33,655 nt of DNA from a virus. A program made the translations under genes and the position numbers. Location of the stretch: IMG/VR virus record IMGVR_UViG_3300044911_001183, positions 1-33,655 of that record; one strand, written 5' to 3'. Shown here one piece after another: positions 19,918 to 28,157 of this stretch (within the stretch, counting starts at the first letter, position 1; every line of letters starts with the position of its first letter). The notes beneath the pieces are model-generated. The model worked only from the letters and a program-made list of their open reading frames with translations, did not search any database and was not told the origin of the DNA.

Positions 19918-22646
19918 CGGCCAAGAAACCCACGATCAAGCAGCAAGGCCAACCCGCAATGCGTGGCGTGAAGGCCGTTGAGCCGTACGACGACCGCCCG
20001 TTGAACGCCGGGTGGGTGTCCGCGTCTGTGATTCAAGGCGAGGACGCATCGAGCCGCTACAACAACAACACGGGCCGCGACTTCGAGTTGGTCGCACGGG
20101 CCCGACTTGGTACGCCTGCTCATGCGTGTGGAATCCTTGCCAACGTGTGCAGCTCGCAGACGCTGCGGCTCTATCGCCGTGCGGCCCGTGGTGCCAAGCG
20201 GTACGCCTCGCGTGCTGTGACCGACCGCAAGACGCTGAAGTATCTTCGCGGCGACGGCGAGGTACGCCCGACCGCGTGCAAGGGAGCGAACTACGCCAGC
20301 AAGGCGGGCGACGGCATCGAGGAAGTGCTGGATAGCCCGATCCTGTCGGTGCTTCAGAACCCGGACCCCGTGTATTGCGGGCAGTTGTGGATGAAGTTGC
20401 TCTGGTGGCAGCGTGAGGCGTGCGGGCGTTCGTACATCTGGGCGGGCGACCGCGTGGGCGGCATCCCGACGAGTCTGTACCTGCTGCCGAGTGCGTACAC
20501 GTGGCCCGTCAAGTCACGCACCGGGCTCATCTCTGAGTTCATCTACGCCCGTAATCGCTCGGACATGTTCCACGCATCGACCGACGATGTGGTGTACATC
20601 CGGTCCATGCCCGATCCGTTCGACCCGGTGGGTGCGTTGTCGTGGCTCCAGAGCGTGACCGCCGAGGCCGACATGGAAGCGGCGGCACTGACCGCAGAAG
20701 TCGCACGATGGAACAACGGTGGGCATCCCGGCATGGTCTTCAAGGCTGGGGCACAGAACGACAATACCCAGATGATGCAGATGCGGTCGGCACTGGAGAA
20801 CCAGATTCGCGGCGTAGGCAAGGCGGGGAACTTCCTGCTGTTGCGTGACACGGAACTGGTGCAGTACGCCACCAAGCCCCATGAGATGCAGTACATTCAG
20901 GGCATGGAGGCGACACAGAAGCGGATCTACGACGCGGCGGGAATCCCCGAACCGATCTATCGCCTCAACTCTGCGAACCTCGCGAGTGCGACCGTGGCCG
21001 ATGCGATGTTTGCGAAGTTGTCCATCGCCCCGCGTCTGGCGACAATGGCGAGCGAGTTGACCGAGGGCCTGCTGCCGCTGTTTGGCGTTGAGCCTGGCGA
21101 AATGTGGTTCAGCTACGACAACCCCGTGCGGGACGATGTGGTACTGCTCGCGGCGGAACTGCGTGCGGCTGAGTTGCAGGGCATCATCTACCCCAACGAG
21201 TACCGGCACATTCTCGACCTTGAAGCCCTGCCGGATGAAATGAACGTGCTTCGGTTCCGCCAGACCGAGGCACCGCCCCCGATGTTCGACCCGTTCAGCG
21301 TGCCAGCGAAGGTGTCGCCCGCTGCCGAAGCGGAGATGGAAGACGACACGGAAGAAAACGCACCAGACGAGGAAGACGATGCCGAAGGAAACACAGACGA
21401 CACCGTAACCAAGTCCGTAACGACCAAGGCCGACTCCTACGAACCCACCGACAGCATGGCCGAGGAAGCACAGCGGGGGCTCGATTGGCGGGAGGAGTTT
21501 GGACGCGGCGGTACTGAGATTGGCGTAGCCCGTGCCCGTGACATCAGCAACAAACGCGGCCTGTCGCTGGACACCGTGTACCGCATGGCATCGTACTTCG
21601 CCCGTCACGAGGTGGACAAGCAGGGGCAGGGCTGGTCGCCGGATCAGGACGGATACCCGTCTGCCGGTCGCATCGCATGGGCCTTGTGGGGCGGCGATCC
21701 GGGGCGTACGTGGGCTGAGAAGATCGTCAAGCAGGTTGAAAGCGATGATGACACCGATCCGAGCCCGTCCGGCGGAAAGTCCGTTGGCTCGTCAGTTGGA
21801 GCGTGCGAATGCGTATCTTGCGGCAAGGGAGGGAGTGCGGTTCTCAAGTCTGCCAATGACACCGCAGCGGCTGGTGGCGATCATGGATCAGCGGACGTTC
21901 GAACGGATGGTCACGGACGGGACGGCATCGAACTGAAGGCGATGGGCGAATGGGACGAAGACGCGAACGTGCCCAAGTCAACGGTGCGGATCTTCAACGA
22001 GTTTGCGAACAAGATGAACACGTGGTATATGACCGTCATTCCGTCGATGGTGAATGACACCGCAGGCGTGGACCCGCCGACCGTCAAGCAGATGCAGGAC
22101 TTCACGAACATCACGGATGACTTCATCGCCAAGACTTTGCAGAACGGGGCGGCGGTCGGTATCGCACAGATCCCCGGTGCAACGGCGGACACGTTCAACA
22201 CGGCCAATGAACCGGCCATGCAGTACATCCGCGACCGTGGACTCGAGTTGGCTATCAGCGTGCCCGAAACGCTGGTCGGCACCGTGCAGGCCGCAATCGA
22301 GAAGGAACTGGCGGACGGCACCAGCACGGGCCAGATGCGGGACGCGATTGCGAAGGCGGCACCAGAACTGAGCGGCTATCAGGCCGAACGCATCGCCCGC
22401 ACGGAAACCACGAACGCCTTCAACCAAGGGGCGTTGCAATCGTGGAAAGAGGCGGGCGTGCAGGGCAAGCGATGGATTCTGGCGGGCGGTCCATGCCCCG
22501 AATGCGAAGGGCTCGCGGCGAAGTACCCCGGACCGATTCCGATTGACGACCTGTTCGAATACGGCGGGGTCGCGGTAGAGCATCCCGTACTGCACCCGAA
22601 CTGCCGCTGTAGCTACGTCCCTGTTTTGGAGATGCCCAATGAGTAA
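19914..22646 (+). CDS. portal protein fused to a MuF-like head morphogenesis domain
   Basis: One uninterrupted frame of 910 residues has three parts. Residues about 40-440 look like an HK97/SPP1-type portal (SPILSVLQNPDPVYCGQLWMKLL region, then MQYIQGMEATQKRIYDAAGIPEPIYR). An acidic linker (EDDTEENAPDEEDDAEGNTDD) leads to a domain at about 513-605 (GGTEIGVARARDI, YFARHEVDKQGQGW, SAGRIAWALWGGDPG) often seen in phage head proteins. Residues about 680-905 form a Mu gpF-like domain (AERIARTETTNAFNQGAL, CPECEGLAAKYPG, HPNCRCSYVPV). Residues 611-675 read poorly, while another frame there is open and looks coding (21745-21936). MuF could also start alone at ATG 21942, 5 nt after that frame's stop. 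So the product may be a true fusion or two proteins. Confidence 0.85.
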   Translation: MTAKKPTIKQQGQPAMRGVKAVEPYDDRPLNAGWVSASVIQGEDASSRYNNNTGRDFELVARARLGTPAHACGILANVCSSQTLRLYRRAARGAKRYASRAVTDRKTLKYLRGDGEVRPTACKGANYASKAGDGIEEVLDSPILSVLQNPDPVYCGQLWMKLLWWQREACGRSYIWAGDRVGGIPTSLYLLPSAYTWPVKSRTGLISEFIYARNRSDMFHASTDDVVYIRSMPDPFDPVGALSWLQSVTAEADMEAAALTAEVARWNNGGHPGMVFKAGAQNDNTQMMQMRSALENQIRGVGKAGNFLLLRDTELVQYATKPHEMQYIQGMEATQKRIYDAAGIPEPIYRLNSANLASATVADAMFAKLSIAPRLATMASELTEGLLPLFGVEPGEMWFSYDNPVRDDVVLLAAELRAAELQGIIYPNEYRHILDLEALPDEMNVLRFRQTEAPPPMFDPFSVPAKVSPAAEAEMEDDTEENAPDEEDDAEGNTDDTVTKSVTTKADSYEPTDSMAEEAQRGLDWREEFGRGGTEIGVARARDISNKRGLSLDTVYRMASYFARHEVDKQGQGWSPDQDGYPSAGRIAWALWGGDPGRTWAEKIVKQVESDDDTDPSPSGGKSVGSSVGACECVSCGKGGSAVLKSANDTAAAGGDHGSADVRTDGHGRDGIELKAMGEWDEDANVPKSTVRIFNEFANKMNTWYMTVIPSMVNDTAGVDPPTVKQMQDFTNITDDFIAKTLQNGAAVGIAQIPGATADTFNTANEPAMQYIRDRGLELAISVPETLVGTVQAAIEKELADGTSTGQMRDAIAKAAPELSGYQAERIARTETTNAFNQGALQSWKEAGVQGKRWILAGGPCPECEGLAAKYPGPIPIDDLFEYGGVAVEHPVLHPNCRCSYVPVLEMPNE
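21745..21936 (+). CDS. nested overlapping open frame within the portal/MuF gene
   Basis: In the +1 frame relative to the portal gene, ATG 21745 opens 63 codons that end at TGA 21934-21936. The peptide (LARQLERANAYLAAREGVRF, then MTPQRLVAIMDQRTFERMV) has normal amino-acid balance and uses CGG, CGT, GCG, ACG and TTC codons like the neighbouring genes, while the portal frame here has scattered Ser/Gly/Cys. It could be a separate small gene, the C-terminus of the portal reached by a +1 frameshift, or chance. The stop lies 5 nt before a possible MuF start at 21942. There is no strong ribosome site. Confidence 0.45.
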   Translation: MMTPIRARPAESPLARQLERANAYLAAREGVRFSSLPMTPQRLVAIMDQRTFERMVTDGTASN

Positions 22647-23343
22647 CGAAAACCCCATCATCCACAAGATCCGCCGCCGTGCGGCTGACTTCCGGTCGAT
22701 GAGCGATCCGGCCAACCCCATCGGCCTGCTGTCGGCCCCGTGGGGGGCACACCGCAAGAGCCTGATTCGCAAGGCGGACGTTGCCAACGGGCGACCACTC
22801 GAGATTGTGGCGTACGCCAATACGTCGGCGGTCGATCTGGAGCGGGAGGTAGTGGTGCCGAGCGGCGGCGATGTGCGTTCGTACCTGACGACGAACGGCA
22901 ATCTGTTCGTGGATCACCAGTACGACATGGAACACGTGGTAGCCAAGTGCCTTCGCATGGCGTTGGACCCTACCGGCTGGCTCTGCACCGGGCAGTTCTT
23001 CCGTGGGTTCGAGACGGAGTACACCAAGGCATGCCTGGCGTTGGCAATGGCCGGGACGCTGGCAATGTCCATCGGGTTCGAGGCTCTGGATTGGGGCGAC
23101 CCGTCGCAAGAGGAACAGCGGCTGTATCCGGGCATCGAGAGCATCGTTCGCCGGTGGAAGGCTCTGGAGGTGTCGTACACGGCCCTGCCGATGAACGTGA
23201 CCTGCCGCCAAGTATCGACGAACCTCGCGGCTGCGGAAGTGGTAGCCGAGAAGTCACGCAAAGCCCTGATCGACGCTCACGTTTCCGCCGATGTGGTCAA
23301 GCGGTTCGGAATCAAGCCCAAGCGGATTCTGATCCTGACCTGA
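22639..23343 (+). CDS. HK97-type prohead protease
   Basis: The 234-residue protein follows the U35/S78 protease pattern: PLEIVAYANTSAVDLEREVVVP at about 54-74, the catalytic His in LFVDHQYD (H93), Ser in LAMSIGFEALDW (S144), and LEVSYTALPMN with the acidic E177. It cleaves the scaffolding part of the capsid protein during head maturation. ATG 22639 overlaps the previous stop by 8 nt. It stands directly before the capsid gene, as usual. Confidence 0.88.
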   Translation: MSNENPIIHKIRRRAADFRSMSDPANPIGLLSAPWGAHRKSLIRKADVANGRPLEIVAYANTSAVDLEREVVVPSGGDVRSYLTTNGNLFVDHQYDMEHVVAKCLRMALDPTGWLCTGQFFRGFETEYTKACLALAMAGTLAMSIGFEALDWGDPSQEEQRLYPGIESIVRRWKALEVSYTALPMNVTCRQVSTNLAAAEVVAEKSRKALIDAHVSADVVKRFGIKPKRILILT

Positions 23344-23532
23344 TAACGTGGGTACAATGTGGGGCATTGTCTCCTCCCCGGCACGTTGAGAAACACGCTC
23401 ACATGCCGGGTTCAACCGAATAGACCCTGCGACTCGCAGAGACTCGGGAACGCTCGCCGCGTCGGCCACCGTTCACCCACTCTCCAGCATGAGCAGAGAT
23501 ACACCAAACCCGCAAGGGAAGGAATCTCTGTT
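23344..23532 (+). promoter_or_regulatory. structured leader of the capsid gene
   Basis: This 189-nt gap carries several signals. TACAAT at 23353-23358 is a -10-like box without a clear -35. ACAATG 23354-23359 and CATTGT 23365-23370 form a 6-bp dyad over it. CCCGGCA 23377-23383 pairs with TGCCGGG 23404-23410 around an inner GTT-GAGA-AAC hairpin (GNRA loop), preceded by CTCCT and followed by TT. CTGCG-ACT-CGCAG lies at 23427-23439. The ribosome site GGAAGGA is about 10 nt before ATG 23533. A dedicated promoter and stable leader would raise capsid output. Confidence 0.5.
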
Positions 23533-24897
23533 ATGAATCGCAAGTCACTGATCACGCTCCTGAAGGCCAACGGCTACGCCGAGGCCGTCCCCACTCTCGA
23601 AACCGTCAAGTCGCATGTCACCAAGCTCGCCGCCGAAGGCGTTGAAATCAACGGCAGCGACGGCAACCCCATCAACGTCGATGCGGTATGGTCGGCCAAG
23701 TCTGTGCTGACCCTCGCTGACGACGATGCCGACACCGCACTGAGCGAGTCTCAGCGGAAGTCGATCATCGCTGATGCGAAGGGCAAGGACAGCCCGCATG
23801 CTGACGACGAAGTTAGCAACCGCAGCCCCAGCCGATTCACCATCGGCAATGCGGCACGCAAGGCGTATGAACGCAAGATCCGCGACGGCAAGTCTGTGTT
23901 CGCCGACCCCGATCAGGCCGAGGGATACGCCGCGTGGGTTCGCTTGCAGGCTGCCGGTCATCACCACTACACCCAGAAGACGGCGGACATCGAGATTTGC
24001 AAGAAGAACCAGGTTGAGTTCAACCAGCAGCTTGGCGGGGCTCTCGTCCCGCAGGTGTTTGTTCCCCAGTTGATCTGGCTCACCGAGCAGTACGGTGCAG
24101 GCCCCCGGCTTGCCAACGTGGTTCCGATGGGTTCGGAGTCTGCCGCGTACCCCCGTAAGACGGGCATTACGGCCATGACCCCGATGGGCGAAGGCTCGAC
24201 GATGTCCGTGACGACCAACAGCTACGGCAACGTGACGCTGACGGCGAAGGAATACGGCGTGCTGATGAGCTACAGCAACTCGCTGTTCAACGATGCCGCA
24301 GTCAACGTGGCCGACGACATCGCCAACACGATGGCAGAAGCCAAGGCAATCGCCGTGGACAATGCGTACTTCCTTGGTGACGGCACCAGCACATACGCCG
24401 GACAGGTCGGCCTGACTGCCGCACTCCCCAGTGGTGCGTACATCAACGGCTCCGGCAACTCGTGGTCGGCAATCACCAAGGACGACTTCACCTCAATCAT
24501 GGGTGCGGTCCAGAACATCAACGCTGCCCGCCTCAGCTTCACGTGCAGCCGTCAGTTCTTCGTGCAGGTGATGATGCGTCTGGACAAGGCTACCAGCCAG
24601 TTCAAGGACATCACCTCTGGCAACCTTGGCGGCGGAACGTTCATGGGCTACCCGGTGCAGTTCGCTCAGGTCATGCCCATCACTTCGGCGAGTGCAAGCC
24701 GCGTGTGCTACTTTGGTGACTTCACTGGCGGCAGCATGATCGGCGACCGTCAGGATCTGACGATTGCCACCAGCGAGCAGTTCCTGTTCAACACCAACAG
24801 CGTGGCGGTTCGTGGCGTGGCTCGGTTCAATGTGAACATCCACGGCGACGGTCGCGGCTCGACTGTTGGACCCATCGCCGCACTCGTCACGACCTGA
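23533..24897 (+). CDS. major capsid protein, HK97 fold
   Basis: The 454-residue protein has an N-terminal helical, charged section (about 1-130) that would serve as a scaffolding delta domain, then the HK97-type body: QLGGALVPQVFVPQLIWLTEQYGAGPRLANVVPM, LTAKEYGVLMSYSNSLFNDAAVNVADDI, and a late FLFNTNSVAVRGVARFNV strand. It follows the protease and its structured leader. Start ATG 23533 is chosen because the upstream open frame crosses the hairpins and lacks a ribosome site. Confidence 0.92.
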   Translation: MNRKSLITLLKANGYAEAVPTLETVKSHVTKLAAEGVEINGSDGNPINVDAVWSAKSVLTLADDDADTALSESQRKSIIADAKGKDSPHADDEVSNRSPSRFTIGNAARKAYERKIRDGKSVFADPDQAEGYAAWVRLQAAGHHHYTQKTADIEICKKNQVEFNQQLGGALVPQVFVPQLIWLTEQYGAGPRLANVVPMGSESAAYPRKTGITAMTPMGEGSTMSVTTNSYGNVTLTAKEYGVLMSYSNSLFNDAAVNVADDIANTMAEAKAIAVDNAYFLGDGTSTYAGQVGLTAALPSGAYINGSGNSWSAITKDDFTSIMGAVQNINAARLSFTCSRQFFVQVMMRLDKATSQFKDITSGNLGGGTFMGYPVQFAQVMPITSASASRVCYFGDFTGGSMIGDRQDLTIATSEQFLFNTNSVAVRGVARFNVNIHGDGRGSTVGPIAALVTT

Positions 24898-24927
24898 TAG
24901 ACCAACAACCACAAAGGAACCTGACAC

Positions 24928-25407
24928 ATGAAAACCCTTCTCAACGCATACTTCAAGGGCGGCACCTCAACGGGTGGCCCTCTTGACATCAACGGCACGA
25001 CCAACACGGGCACCGCGTTCGATACGTCCGTTCTCGGCGGGCTCGGTGAAGCCGCGTGCATCGTGACCTTCGGCAACGTCGCCGCTGACACGACCGCACT
25101 GAAGATCGAAGAATCCAACGACAACTCCGCGTGGGTCGATGTGACCGGCGGCGGGTTCACTTCGACTGCTCTGCCCGCTGCTACTGGTGGCGACAACAAG
25201 CAGTGGCTGTTCCACGTTGAACTCGGCGGTTCACGCCGTCGCTACCTCCGTGTGACTTGCACCGCAGGTGCGGCAGCAACCCTCTACGGTGCGGTGTGGA
25301 TCGGCCTCAACCCGGCTCAGGGTGTGAACGGCTCTACCGAAGTTGCCCGTGGTGCGGCTCAGAACCTCGGCAACAGCTCGTCGCTCCTCGGTCGCATCGT
25401 GCTGTAA
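24928..25407 (+). CDS. probable capsid decoration or stabilisation protein
   Basis: The 159-residue protein is beta-rich and Gly/Thr/Ala-rich (FDTSVLGGLGEAACIVTFGNVAADTTALKIEESNDNSAWVDV) and stands 30 nt after the capsid gene, the common place for decoration proteins. Its leader CAAAGGAACCTGACACATG is the same as that at 1415-1435. No named family is certain; an Ig-like or jelly-roll fold is inferred. Confidence 0.65.
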   Translation: MKTLLNAYFKGGTSTGGPLDINGTTNTGTAFDTSVLGGLGEAACIVTFGNVAADTTALKIEESNDNSAWVDVTGGGFTSTALPAATGGDNKQWLFHVELGGSRRRYLRVTCTAGAAATLYGAVWIGLNPAQGVNGSTEVARGAAQNLGNSSSLLGRIVL

Positions 25408-25425
25408 TCCTCCCCTGTTTCTCTC

Positions 25426-25458
25426 ACCCCCGGCTCATGGAAACGTGGGCCGGTTGGT
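25426..25458 (+). ncRNA. repeated structured element, copy 4
   Basis: CCGGCTCATG at 25430-25439 pairs over 10 bp (two G-T wobbles) with CGTGGGCCGG at 25444-25453 around a GAAA tetraloop, and ACC 25426-25428 pairs with GGT 25456-25458 across a small internal loop. The flanks are CTCTC and TTTC, matching copies 1 and 2 although the stem sequence differs. It stands in the 71-nt gap between two structural genes, 17 nt before the AAGGAG site region of the gene at 25479. Confidence 0.65.
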
Positions 25459-25478
25459 TTCACCTAAGGAGCTAACAC

Positions 25479-26021
25479 ATGGCGGCACCAGTCAACCTCG
25501 GATCGGACATCAAGAGCGGCGGGCCCGGCGTGATGTTCCCAAGCAACCAGTTCGGAAAGTGGACGATGATTCACACCGACGCGGAGCAGGTAAACACCGC
25601 TGCTGAACTGCTCAACCCAGGCAGCGTGTCGTCAACGTACGTCATTCCCGGCATCGTGACGCAGGGCACGCGGCTGATGATCATCGCACGCATCCTGTAC
25701 GCTGCGACCGTGACCACATCGCCCGTGGTGCGGATCTTCGGTGCAGACCAAGTTCCCAACTCGTCAGGCGTATTTCCGGGAGGAACGATCTTCCACCGCA
25801 TCGACGCTGACGCGTTTACAACGGCTGGTACGACCGTCACGCTTGCTGCGGCGGCATCAGCACAGAACGACGGGGCGGTATATGCCTACTCGTCCGTTCT
25901 GCCTGCGACTAGTGCGATGGGCTACCAGTTGCGTGGTGCAAAGGCGATCATCGTTCTGATCAACACGGCTGCAAACGTATCGACTGGTGCCGTTCCTCTG
26001 TTCGTCAGCATCATCAACTAA
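25479..26021 (+). CDS. virion structural protein near the capsid gene
   Basis: The 180-residue protein is rich in Ala, Thr, Val and Ile with alternating strands (STYVIPGIVTQGTRLMIIARILYAATVTTSPVVRIFGADQ) and no enzyme motif. Position after the capsid and decoration-like genes suggests a head accessory or fibre protein. Start ATG 25479 follows AAGGAG; a structured hairpin lies in its leader. Confidence 0.65.
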   Translation: MAAPVNLGSDIKSGGPGVMFPSNQFGKWTMIHTDAEQVNTAAELLNPGSVSSTYVIPGIVTQGTRLMIIARILYAATVTTSPVVRIFGADQVPNSSGVFPGGTIFHRIDADAFTTAGTTVTLAAAASAQNDGAVYAYSSVLPATSAMGYQLRGAKAIIVLINTAANVSTGAVPLFVSIIN

Positions 26022-26031
26022 GGGGCTACCC

Positions 26032-26667
26032 GTGGCGTTCCTTGTCTCACGCACCGATTACAAGTCTTGGCGAGGCATCACCGGAACGGCGGACGATACG
26101 TTCATCGACTTGATTCTCGGCTGGGTGTCGAATGACATCCGCGACTATTGCAGCCGCGACGGGACCAACGGCTTCGAGTCTGCGACACGGACTGAATACT
26201 ACAGCGGTCCTGACGATGCAATCATCCAACTCCGCGAACGGCCCGTTACGTCGATTACCTCGGTGACGCAGACCTACGCGGGCGGGCAGAGCGTGGTACT
26301 CGAATCCAGCACGTACCGCGTCGATGCCGATTCGGGCCTGCTGTCGCGGATCGACGTTGCACGCAGCCGGTTCGCGTCGTACTCGGCTACGTACCTCGGG
26401 CAGGGTGGCGACTTCAAGCCGTCCCCGCGATTCGAGGAAGGGTTCAACAACTTCACGGTGGTCTACGTGGCTGGCTACGCCACCATCCCCGGAGCATTGC
26501 AGAAGGCGACCTGCCTTCTGGCGGACATGCTGTTCAACGGGCGTGGGCGTGACATGGCGGTACAGTCTGAAACCATCGGCCAGTATTCGTACACGTTGGC
26601 GGACCAGAAGCGCGTGGATGACATTCGCATGAGCCTGCTGCGTGGCTACGTGACGGGGGGTGCGTAA
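26032..26667 (+). CDS. head-tail connector (gp6-like)
   Basis: The 211-residue protein starts at GTG 26032. It opens with a short helical region (LVSRTDYKSWRGITGTADDTFIDLILGWVSNDIRDYC), followed by EYYSGPDDAIIQLRERPVTSITSVTQ and a YRVDADSGLL strand, then VVYVAGYATIPGALQKATCLLADMLF. This is the pattern of HK97 gp6-like adaptor proteins that extend the portal. The stop shares a base with the next ATG. Confidence 0.82.
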   Translation: MAFLVSRTDYKSWRGITGTADDTFIDLILGWVSNDIRDYCSRDGTNGFESATRTEYYSGPDDAIIQLRERPVTSITSVTQTYAGGQSVVLESSTYRVDADSGLLSRIDVARSRFASYSATYLGQGGDFKPSPRFEEGFNNFTVVYVAGYATIPGALQKATCLLADMLFNGRGRDMAVQSETIGQYSYTLADQKRVDDIRMSLLRGYVTGGA

Positions 26668-27020
26668 TGGCATCTACCCCGTGGCACCTGTTGACGATGA
26701 CGGCATCGTTGGACAACAAGACATGGCTGACGGCGAATAGCGGCATCCCGTACGGGTCATTGCCACCCGATCCAATCGACATTGCATGTGCGATGCAGCC
26801 GACAAGTGCGGCGGACGGTCTGGTGTACGGGCGTGACACGACTACGCAGATGTTTGACCTGTTCCTGGCACCGACGACGACCGCAGGGGCCGCGTGGGAC
26901 TGTTCGCCAGCTGATCAGATTTCCATCAATAGCGTGGTGTACCGCATCGAAGGGAAGCCGCAGGACATGTGCAGCATGGGCGTGCTGAAGAAGTTGGTAG
27001 TATCGAGGGACTTGAACTGA
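26667..27020 (+). CDS. head closure (stopper) protein
   Basis: The 117-residue protein has the head-closure look: GRDTTTQMFDLFLAP, then the strand-turn-strand ISINSVVYRIEGKPQDMCSMG near the end. Its place between connector and tail completion genes matches the gpFII/SPP1 gp16-like stoppers. It overlaps both neighbours by one base (TAATGG and TGATG). Confidence 0.7.
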   Translation: MASTPWHLLTMTASLDNKTWLTANSGIPYGSLPPDPIDIACAMQPTSAADGLVYGRDTTTQMFDLFLAPTTTAGAAWDCSPADQISINSVVYRIEGKPQDMCSMGVLKKLVVSRDLN

Positions 27021-27646
27021 TGAACGTGGGCAAGGTGACAATGACCGTTGACACGGCCAAGCTCAAAGCGAAACTCGAGCGGGCTGTCAATACGGGCGTG
27101 TACCGTGCTGCGTTGGTCTATGAGGCGTTCATCAAGGACAGTTTCACGAAGACCGCCGTAGGAACGCACTCGGCACCAGGCCAGCCACCGGGAACGCAGA
27201 CGGGAATGCTGCGGAACGGCATCCGTGCTACGCCAGCGAAGAACGGCAAGAGCATCATCACGACTTCCAAAGCCAAGTACGCGGCCATGATGGAGTTTGG
27301 CGGGACGATCCGGGCCAAGTCTGGCGGGTTCCTGCCGGTTCCGTTGAACGCCGAAGCCAAGCGGCTCCAGAAGCGGACGGCGGGCGGGCTTCGCAACTCC
27401 GCGACCCCGATGCACATCCTCCGCACCAAGACCGGGCGACTGTTCCTCGTCAAGCATCTGACCCGCAAGTCAAAGAACGCGACGAAGTTGCTCGGCTCGC
27501 AGATGATGTTCATCCTCAAAAAGTCCGTGACCATCGCGGCACGCCCGTACATGCGGCCCGCTGAACAGAACGCGGCTCTCTACGTCAAGGCTACCGATGC
27601 ATTCGAAGCGGCTGTGAAGGAAGTTCTGAGCAAGGGGGCCGCATGA
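27020..27646 (+). CDS. tail completion / HK97 gp10-like protein
   Basis: The 208-residue basic protein has VYRAALVYEAFIKDSF at about 28-43, PGQPPGTQTGMLRNGI at about 54-69, and KYAAMMEFGGTIRAKSGGFLPVP, followed near the end by ITIAARPYMRP-type residues (VTIAARPYMRPAEQ). EFG and RPF/RPY-M-x-P blocks mark the HK97 gp10 and minor tail Z family that joins the tail to the head. It stands in the right order. The ATG at 27020 overlaps the previous stop. Confidence 0.85.
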   Translation: MNVGKVTMTVDTAKLKAKLERAVNTGVYRAALVYEAFIKDSFTKTAVGTHSAPGQPPGTQTGMLRNGIRATPAKNGKSIITTSKAKYAAMMEFGGTIRAKSGGFLPVPLNAEAKRLQKRTAGGLRNSATPMHILRTKTGRLFLVKHLTRKSKNATKLLGSQMMFILKKSVTIAARPYMRPAEQNAALYVKATDAFEAAVKEVLSKGAA

Positions 27647-28146
27647 TCCTCGCACCGATCTACCAGGCGATCTACGACCGCATGAAGGCCGACACTGGCG
27701 CGGGTGGGCTCTACAACGGTGGGGCGTGGAATCTCATCACGGGCGGGGCCTATACCGTGTTTGCGGCACCTACGCCGATCACCGGGCCCTACCTGGTCTT
27801 CAGCGTGGCGATGCAGCAGCAGAACACGACAACGGGCGACGAGTTCCTTTGCACGGCGACCTTCAACCTCTACGACCGTTTGAATGAATCATCGCAGACG
27901 GCGTACATCGGCACATCGATCTTGCCAGCACTCGACCGCCTGCACGGGAACGCGGTGCTGCAGAATGGCCGCGTGCCTACCTACGGGTTCAACCGGCATC
28001 GGCTGGTGCTGCCGACGAACGGGTATTCCGCTGTGGCGAGTACGTGCATCGTTGAGGACAATGACGCGACGATCGTGAGCGAGAACGTGGTAATGGCGAC
28101 GATGAAGATGGCATTCAGGGTGTCGGCAATCGCCGCGAACCCGTAA
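27643..28146 (+). CDS. tail terminator protein
   Basis: The 167-residue protein (ATG 27643, overlapping the previous stop) begins MILAPIYQAIYDRMKADTG, has YLVFSVAMQQQNTTTGDEFLCTATFNLYDR and later VASTCIVEDNDATIVSENVVMATMKMAFRV. The layout is that of gpU/DUF3168-like tail terminators, which cap the tail tube. Support comes mostly from order (after gp10-like, before the tube protein). Confidence 0.7.
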   Translation: MILAPIYQAIYDRMKADTGAGGLYNGGAWNLITGGAYTVFAAPTPITGPYLVFSVAMQQQNTTTGDEFLCTATFNLYDRLNESSQTAYIGTSILPALDRLHGNAVLQNGRVPTYGFNRHRLVLPTNGYSAVASTCIVEDNDATIVSENVVMATMKMAFRVSAIAANP

Positions 28147-28157
28147 GGAGTTGACCT

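Noticed and set aside
20514-21608. Minus-strand open frame of 364 codons
   Set aside because: It is antisense to the portal gene and has the composition of a shadow frame; all supported genes are on the + strand.
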